Shown piece by piece: positions 50,102-55,168 of a stretch of DNA of 55,168 nucleotides (positions within the stretch are counted from its first letter, which is position 1; the number at the start of each line of letters is the position of its first letter). The DNA is from Bacillus sp. B15-48. GTDB taxonomy: Bacteria > Bacillota > Bacilli > Bacillales > Cytobacillaceae. The stretch spans positions 1 through 55,168 of the forward strand of contig NZ_WOFU01000016.1 in NCBI RefSeq assembly GCF_016879755.1, in the 5' to 3' direction. The notes under the pieces were generated by a model. The model was not told the DNA's origin. It saw only the letters and a program-made list of their open reading frames with translations, and made no database searches. The translations under genes were made by a program, and so were the position numbers.

Positions 50102-51754
50102 CTACAGAGCAACAGCGGTTTTTTTGCTGCTTTTAATTGGGAGGTCGACAGATACTTCTGTTCCAGAATGGTCTTCACTATTAAATTGAATATGACCATT
50201 ATGAGATTGGACGATGTTAAATGACACAGTCAAACCTAGTCCAGTTCCTTTTTCTTTTGATGAATAGAATGGTTCGCCTAATCGCTTTAAGCGGTCTTTG
50301 GAAATACCACAACCGGTGTCGTTAATTTTTATCGAAACATGATCTTTCTTTTGATGGGATAAAGAAATCGTTACAACCGCTCCCTGTGTGGAGGCTTCAA
50401 TTGCATTTTTAATTATATTAATGAATAACTGTTTAAGTTGGTTCGGTTCGCATTCGATTTCAAGCATATCGTTCGTATAATCGAAATGCAAATCAATATT
50501 ATGCATGCTTGCTTCTGTGCGAAGGAGAGAAATTACGTCAGAAAGAATGGTATGGATATTAGCCTTTTTAAATGTGATTTGCTGTGGTTTAGCTAAAAGC
50601 AAGAGCTCTCCAATAATATGATTAATTCGGTCCAGTTCATCAATCATGATTTGATAATATAATTGATGCTTTTCATCCTCCATTTTTAGAAGTTGAACAA
50701 ACCCCTTTAATGAAGTTAGTGGATTTCGAATTTCGTGGGCAACACTTGCCGATAGTTCACCAACTACTGAAAGTTTTTCTGTTCGACGAAGGCGTTCTTC
50801 TGTTTCCTTGAGTTTCGTAATATCCTTTCCATAGCCAATAATCCCTGCTATTTTACCATTAATGATCATTGGTACAGATGCGCATTGCAAAATGATATTT
50901 TGTCCGTTTTTATGTTGTAAGTTCAATTGAAATTGTTGTGGTTTTTCTTGCCTAATCACGCTGTCGTGCATTTTAGTTAATTCTTTTCGGAGTTTAGGAT
51001 TAATGACATCCTTTAAATGCTTTCCGATTGTTTCTTCAGCGCGATAACCAGTAATGACTTCGAATTGAGGGTTTAATTTTGTCAGAACTCCCTCTAAATC
51101 AATCATATAAACGATATCAGGATTATAATCGAATAATGATTTATAACGTTGTTCACTTTCTTCAAGCAGTGTCTTCACTTGAACTCTTTCAGTGATGTCC
51201 CGTCCGATGACAACGAAAGCTTTTCTACTCCCGTCCTTATGGAAGAGAGGTACTTTGATTGTATCAAATGTTTTGACAGTTCCATCAGACGATGGGATGA
51301 TTTCTTCAACCTTGCATATCTCTCCTTTTTGCCAAGTTTCCTCATCTGATATTTCGCAAGCTCTTAACTCTTCAGCATAAAACTCTGTGTAATTAGCAAG
51401 TTCCGAATCCTTTTTCCCGCGGTAATCAACTTTTTCGAGTTGAAAAAGCTCTAAACCAAACTTATTTGCTTCAATCCAACGCCCTTCGCCATCTTTAAAG
51501 ATAACAACATCAACCATCGAGTTAATCAGTGTTGATAATCGTCTTTCTTCTTCTTTTGTTATCGTTAATTCTTCTGATTTTGTTACGTAAAAGTAAAAGA
51601 AGCAGCCGGTGACAACGACATAAAATAACTCTTTTCCGTGATTGATTAATTGCGCGAAAGGATAAGGTGCATAATGTTCGACGAGGAAATTTGTACCAAA
51701 GATCCAAAAAATACTAGTGATTATAAAAATTAAAAGTAGTTTCTTTTTTTTCAT
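50102..51754 (-). CDS. PAS-domain sensor histidine kinase (sporulation-kinase type)
   Basis: A 550-residue kinase. Two N-terminal helices (about 5-27 and 40-60) precede two PAS domains (about 70-190 and 200-320), a HisKA domain with the phospho-acceptor in SVAHEIRNPLTSLKGF (about 342) and an HATPase_c domain (NIIKNAIEAS, GCGISKD, GTGLGLTV). The HisKA resembles that of KinA-KinE phosphorelay kinases. No response regulator lies beside it, as for those kinases. It probably feeds a shared response regulator such as Spo0F (inference). Confidence 0.88.
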   Translation of the reverse strand: MKKKKLLLIFIITSIFWIFGTNFLVEHYAPYPFAQLINHGKELFYVVVTGCFFYFYVTKSEELTITKEEERRLSTLINSMVDVVIFKDGEGRWIEANKFGLELFQLEKVDYRGKKDSELANYTEFYAEELRACEISDEETWQKGEICKVEEIIPSSDGTVKTFDTIKVPLFHKDGSRKAFVVIGRDITERVQVKTLLEESEQRYKSLFDYNPDIVYMIDLEGVLTKLNPQFEVITGYRAEETIGKHLKDVINPKLRKELTKMHDSVIRQEKPQQFQLNLQHKNGQNIILQCASVPMIINGKIAGIIGYGKDITKLKETEERLRRTEKLSVVGELSASVAHEIRNPLTSLKGFVQLLKMEDEKHQLYYQIMIDELDRINHIIGELLLLAKPQQITFKKANIHTILSDVISLLRTEASMHNIDLHFDYTNDMLEIECEPNQLKQLFINIIKNAIEASTQGAVVTISLSHQKKDHVSIKINDTGCGISKDRLKRLGEPFYSSKEKGTGLGLTVSFNIVQSHNGHIQFNSEDHSGTEVSVDLPIKSSKKTAVAL

Positions 51755-52139
51755 TGAACCGTAACACTCCTGTATATAGCTATTGCTCTATATGATCTCG
51801 TTGGATTTCATTAAAGTTATTTCGCCCAAACTAATATAATAGTATCATAAATAAATAGAATAAAGGAGATGTAGAATAAGGAAGAAATCCCGCAAAAGAA
51901 TTTGCATACATTTGGTATATTTATAAATAATAAAATATGCTTCGGCTCGTTAATATGTATCATTATGACGGTCTTAAAATGATTATTCGCGTTTGTTAGC
52001 TAGTCTTATTGCATATAAATACAATGGAAGGTATAATAGGCGATAATAAAATACTGTGAAGGTGAAATGATAACTATTTTAGTAAGTTTTTATCGCAAAT
52101 TATATATTGGTATTCTAATAGAGGAAGAAGGGACAACTA
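51755..52139. other. AT-rich divergent intergenic region
   Basis: About 385 bp between the divergent kinase and amino acid transporter genes. The AT-rich sequence holds no open frame with a start site. The ArgR-like 14-mer at 52010 is the only motif I support; the remainder shows nothing recognisable. Confidence 0.6.
52010..52023 (+). promoter_or_regulatory. ArgR/AhrC-like 14-mer upstream of amino acid transporter
   Basis: TGCATATAAATACA, 12 of 14 with the ArgR palindrome TGAATWWWWATTCA. The nearly identical TGCATATTAATACA lies at 53687. Its position 117 bp before the permease start suggests an operator. Confidence 0.4.
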
Positions 52140-52796
52140 ATGGATTTTCGTTTTGATATTATTGCAGAATATGCTCCTTTCCTACTGAAAGGGACACTTG
52201 TAACGATTGGTCTTTCGATCGCTGGAATTTTGATAGGAACGGTACTCGGACTATTTATCGGATTAGGAAAAATGATTCAAAATAAATTTCTTGCTTTCCC
52301 ATTTACGATTTATATCACATTCTTTCGCGGTACCCCGTTATTTGTACAAATTTTGCTCGTCCATTTTGGCTTCGTGCCGATGTTAATCGGCCAAACGAAT
52401 GCCATTTACGCAGCGATTATTGCACTTTCGTTGAACGCAGCGGCATATATTGCGGAAATCTTTCGGGCGGGGATTCAGTCGATAGATAAAGGGCAGATGG
52501 AGGCAGCTCGTTCTCTCGGGATGAGCCATGCCCAAGCAATGCGTTACGTCATCATTCCCCAAGCATTTAAACGTATGATTCCGCCACTAGGAAATGAATT
52601 TATTATTTTAATTAAAGAGTCATCTCTTGCAGCGGTGATTACCGCCCCGGAAATTATGTATTGGGGAAGGGCGATGGCTGGTCAATATTATAGAGTTTGG
52701 GAACCGTATTTAGCGGCGGCTCTTATTTATTTGATTTTAACGGTGAGTTTAAGCTTTTTATTAAATAGACTCGAAAGAAGGTTGAAGACAGAATGA
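52140..52796 (+). CDS. Polar amino acid ABC transporter permease
   Basis: A membrane permease of 218 residues with five helices of the His/Glu/Gln/Arg/opine family. The coupling EAA-loop is [23 protein letters not shown] (near residue 121). It overlaps the ATPase gene by 4 nt. Together with the ATPase and the lipoprotein at 53772 it makes a polar amino acid importer. The two ArgR-like motifs point to arginine or a related substrate, unproven. Confidence 0.9.
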   Translation: MDFRFDIIAEYAPFLLKGTLVTIGLSIAGILIGTVLGLFIGLGKMIQNKFLAFPFTIYITFFRGTPLFVQILLVHFGFVPMLIGQTNAIYAAIIALSLNAAAYIAEIFRAGIQSIDKGQMEAARSLGMSHAQAMRYVIIPQAFKRMIPPLGNEFIILIKESSLAAVITAPEIMYWGRAMAGQYYRVWEPYLAAALIYLILTVSLSFLLNRLERRLKTE

Positions 52797-53515
52797 TTGA
52801 AATAAAAAACTTAAAAAAATCATTTGGGAAAAATGAAGTTCTTAAAGATATTAATCTCTCAATCAAACCACAAGAGGTGGTTGTTGTCATCGGTCCTTCT
52901 GGATCTGGAAAATCGACACTGTTAAGATGCATCAATTTGCTTGAAACCATTACTGCTGGACATATATTAATTGAGGGAATAGATATCACCGATAAAAAAA
53001 ATAATCTTAATAAAATGCGTGAGGAAGTAGGAATGGTGTTCCAGCATTTTAATTTGTTTCCACATATGTCGGTGATTGAAAATCTTATGCTTGCGCCAAC
53101 AAAAGTAAGGAAAGTTTCGAAGGAAGCTGTTAGGAAAAAAGGGCTTGAATTATTGAAGAAGGTTGGACTTGAAGAAAAGGCTGATGCTTATCCAAGTTCT
53201 TTGTCGGGTGGTCAAAAGCAAAGGGTTGCAATTGCCAGGGCATTGGCGATGGAACCGAAAATCATGCTCTTCGATGAACCGACTTCTGCCCTTGATCCTG
53301 AAGTTGTTGGTGAGGTACTAGAGGTTATGAAACAGTTGGCAAAAGAAGGAATGACCATGGTTGTTGTCACACACGAGATGGGTTTTGCTCGTGAGGTTGG
53401 CGATCGGGTTATTTTTATGGATGGCGGATATATTGTAGAAGAAAACGAACCGAAGCCATTATTTGAAAATCCACAACAGGAGAGAACAAAAGCGTTTTTA
53501 AGTAAAATATTATGA
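52793..53515 (+). CDS. Polar amino acid ABC transporter ATP-binding protein
   Basis: A 240-residue ATPase of the GlnQ/ArtM family. Walker A is GPSGSGKST, the signature LSGGQKQR and the Walker [13 protein letters not shown]. The switch His is in [13 protein letters not shown]. It overlaps the permease gene by ATGA and is the last gene of the first part of the transporter; the binding-protein gene follows 256 nt later with its own upstream region. Confidence 0.93.
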   Translation: MIEIKNLKKSFGKNEVLKDINLSIKPQEVVVVIGPSGSGKSTLLRCINLLETITAGHILIEGIDITDKKNNLNKMREEVGMVFQHFNLFPHMSVIENLMLAPTKVRKVSKEAVRKKGLELLKKVGLEEKADAYPSSLSGGQKQRVAIARALAMEPKIMLFDEPTSALDPEVVGEVLEVMKQLAKEGMTMVVVTHEMGFAREVGDRVIFMDGGYIVEENEPKPLFENPQQERTKAFLSKIL

Positions 53516-53686
53516 TGTCTACTAATAATATCTATTTCGTTTTACGTTGATTCAATCATTATTTGAAAATATTTATATAGTATACATTTGGATTCGTTAA
53601 AGATGTAAAGTCCGTTTGCTCTACATTTATCATGCATGCAAATTAAACCTTGGAGAATATTACCGCTGCGTTTTTATTAATTCAAT

Positions 53687-53700
53687 TGCATATTAATACA
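53687..53700 (+). promoter_or_regulatory. ArgR/AhrC-like 14-mer upstream of binding-protein gene
   Basis: TGCATATTAATACA differs by one base from the 14-mer at 52010. It lies 72 bp before the binding-protein start. The repetition before two linked genes makes chance less likely. Confidence 0.4.
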
Positions 53701-53771
53701 CTTAATAATATAATAGAAAAATAAATAACAAGAAAATTATTTCAGAAGAATTTTTAATAGGGGGAAATAAA

Positions 53772-54590
53772 GTGAAGAAAAGTTTATTATTGCTTGTTTT
53801 TATCGCATTGTTTGTAACGGCTTGTGGAACAGCAGAACAATCAAGTGGCGAAGCAGAGGTTGATACGAATGATGAAGCGAAAACATTAAGAGTTGTGACA
53901 AATGCTACTTACGCTCCGATGGAATATATGGATAAGGGTGAAGTAGTTGGATTTGATATCGATCTTATTAAAGCGGTGGCGGAAGAAGCTGGATATAAAG
54001 TAGAAGAAGTGGAGCATATTGGTTGGGATCCAATCTTTGTTGAGATCCAAAATAAGCGTGCAGACTTAGCAATGGCCGCGATAACAATTAATGAAGATCG
54101 CAAGGAGTCATATGATTTTTCGGTTCCTTATTTCCTGTCTACGAATAAGATATTAGTTCCTGAAGATAGTGAAATTCAGTCTGCAGAAGATTTAATTGGG
54201 AAAATCGTTGCGGTTCAAAATGGTACGACAGGTCAGGAAGCAATGGATCGACTTATTGGAAGGAACCATTCCGATATTAAGAAGTTTGAAGACAATAACT
54301 TAGCGATTATGGAAATGGAGAGCGGTGGCGCTGCTGCTGTCGTTGCTGATAATGCAGTTGTTGACGAATACGCAAAAAATAATTCAGAAAAGAACCTGAA
54401 TGTTATTGAAGATGATACGTTTGAAAGTGAATTCTATGGCATTTTATTCCCAAAAGGCAGTGAGCTAGTCGAAGAATTTAACAATGCTCTTAATGCTGTA
54501 TTCGATAATGGAACGTATACAGAGATTTATCAAAAATGGTTCGGCGTAGATCCAAATATTCAATTTTTAAAAGAGCAACAAGAAGGATAA
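53772..54590 (+). CDS. Polar amino acid ABC transporter substrate-binding lipoprotein
   Basis: A 272-residue extracytoplasmic binding protein. The signal ends in the lipobox VTAC (Cys18), followed by a flexible acidic linker (19-35) and SBP_bac_3 (about 38-262). The opening VVTNATYAPMEYMDKGEVVGFDIDLIKA is the characteristic His/Glu/Arg-binding start, and the AMAAITINEDRKESYDFSVPY hinge is conserved. It is transcribed after the permease and ATPase genes but separated by 256 bp. GGGGGAAATAAA lies before the GTG start. Confidence 0.92.
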   Translation: MKKSLLLLVFIALFVTACGTAEQSSGEAEVDTNDEAKTLRVVTNATYAPMEYMDKGEVVGFDIDLIKAVAEEAGYKVEEVEHIGWDPIFVEIQNKRADLAMAAITINEDRKESYDFSVPYFLSTNKILVPEDSEIQSAEDLIGKIVAVQNGTTGQEAMDRLIGRNHSDIKKFEDNNLAIMEMESGGAAAVVADNAVVDEYAKNNSEKNLNVIEDDTFESEFYGILFPKGSELVEEFNNALNAVFDNGTYTEIYQKWFGVDPNIQFLKEQQEG

Positions 54591-54600
54591 TGAAAAGGGA

Positions 54601-54640
54601 AAAGGTGCTTGACGTGGTGAAACGTCAAGCACCTTTTTTA
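54601..54640 (+). terminator. Terminator of the amino acid transporter unit
   Basis: AAAGGTGCTTGACGT and ACGTCAAGCACCTTT form a 15-bp stem with a short loop, followed by TTTAGG. Confidence 0.92.
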
Positions 54641-54695
54641 GGGTTAAAGTACCTGATTTTATATAGAAAAAGTCATTTGACGAAGAACCCCGTAG

Positions 54696-55000
54696 GTTTT
54701 TTGAGCGATAATGCTGGTAACGCGTTTTTTAATCCAAGTACTCGTATTAAAAACACCAAATTTCATTGATATATTGCTAGTACTCGTAATAAAACGCTGT
54801 AAAATGAGGGGTTAATCCAAGTACTAGCAATAAATTGAGGCCAGAAGACCGATATAATCCCTGTACTAGGAATAAAAAACGGCCAAAAATCGGTTTAATC
54901 CAAGTACTAGTATAAAAACAGCTTTATAATCGGTTTAATCCAAGTACTAGTATAAAAACAGTTTTATAATCGGTTTAATCCAAGTACTATCAATAAAATT
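54696..55000. repeat. Interspersed ~41-bp-period repeat array, copy 2
   Basis: The same unit as at 31191-31456 (TTAATCCAAGTACTAGCAATAAA). After a shared head of ~140 bp, the last three units repeat exactly every 40 bp (CGGTTTAATC at 54891, 54931 and 54971). An inverted core (TTGCTAGTACTCGT) lies near 54775. It is non-coding. Confidence 0.88.
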
Positions 55001-55011
55001 TAGCATATAAT

Positions 55012-55045
55012 AAAAGGGCCGGGCAGTTAAAATTGCCCGGCTTTT
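55012..55045 (+). terminator. GC-rich terminator at window end
   Basis: GCCGGGCA and TGCCCGGC form an 8-bp stem around GTTAAAAT, followed by TTTTC. Confidence 0.85.
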
Positions 55046-55168
55046 CTTGTGCGACGGGCAGTTGCACCTTTGCAGGACCACTGCAAGAACTAACTTATAT
55101 AGGTTGGGACACGCTACGGCGGTAAAACGGTCCCCGAATCCTGGAAGGTTATTTCTCTCGGAGGTGTA
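55046..55168 (+). other. Possible structured leader of a gene beyond the window
   Basis: After the terminator at 55012-55045, the last ~120 bp contains short self-complementary stretches (GCAG ... CTGC near 55055-55088 and GGGAC ... GTCCC near 55108-55136). It ends in GGAGGTGTA, a ribosome binding site with its start codon just outside. It resembles an mRNA leader, but I match it to no known family. Confidence 0.35.

Overview
The window is a low-GC Firmicute chromosome segment, almost certainly from a spore-forming member of the Bacillaceae. The evidence is a sigY-yxlCDEFG type operon, tnrA next to an ammonium transporter, several GerP-family spore proteins, an FbpB-like peptide, a YpuA (DUF1002) protein, and strong AGGAGG ribosome binding sites with many TTG and GTG starts. 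The species cannot be fixed from sequence alone. An Fnr-like box, a YgbA (NO-responsive family) protein and a hemerythrin/PAS protein hint at facultative anaerobic or denitrifying physiology.

Layout. 1-600: 3' end of a 23S rRNA gene, 5S rRNA and tRNA-Arg(TCT). 0.86-6.5 kb: a three-gene ABC-2 exporter (LnrLMN-like layout), a convergent EcsAB/YthPQ-type ABC pair and a rhodanese lipoprotein. 6.8-9.8 kb: an ECF sigma-Y operon behind a matching ECF promoter. 9.9-14.2 kb: DUF368, a branched-chain amino acid carrier, a small multidrug export protein and a cysteine desulfurase. 14.5-17.8 kb: response regulator, histidine kinase and LolA-like lipoprotein. 18.2-22.4 kb: YgbA, an AAE-family antiporter and L-serine dehydratase (sdaAB-sdaAA). 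22.4-27.5 kb: DUF1002, queT with a preQ1-I riboswitch, and, reading the other way, a yybP-ykoY manganese riboswitch ahead of an fbpB-like gene, a YkvA-family gene and a TerC exporter, then a CNNM-type metal transporter. 27.5-31.1 kb: GNAT, DUF2157/GDYXXLXY pair and an Asn-rich DUF1906 protein. 31.1-31.8 kb: a repeat array, a structured RNA-like element and a DUF4023 peptide.

32.5-34.8 kb is the most unusual block. Four small GerPA/GerPF-like proteins and a GerPC-like coiled-coil protein form an unorthodox gerP-like cluster. A candidate sigma-K promoter precedes the first gene, and a His/Pro/Tyr-rich coat-like protein lies on the opposite strand.

34.8-43.9 kb: an orphan CbiO-type ATPase, an agmatinase-family enzyme resembling guanidine hydrolase, an Hsp20 protein, an aldo/keto reductase, a palindromic repeat field, DUF4236, a cytochrome P450 and a PhaC-like polyester synthase with a Lys-rich partner. 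43.9-50.1 kb: MIP18-family protein, DUF438 protein behind an Fnr-like box, CsoR, amt and tnrA with two perfect GlnR/TnrA boxes, then hemolysin III and a DUF1836 regulator separated by a perfect 16-bp-arm inverted repeat. 50.1-54.6 kb: a PAS sensor kinase and a polar amino acid ABC transporter with two near-identical ArgR-like 14-mers. The end carries a second copy of the 41-bp-period repeat array and a possibly structured leader for a gene beyond the window.

The genes are mainly housekeeping transport, nitrogen and metal regulation, envelope stress and sporulation functions. No prophage, intact transposon or CRISPR-Cas locus is visible.
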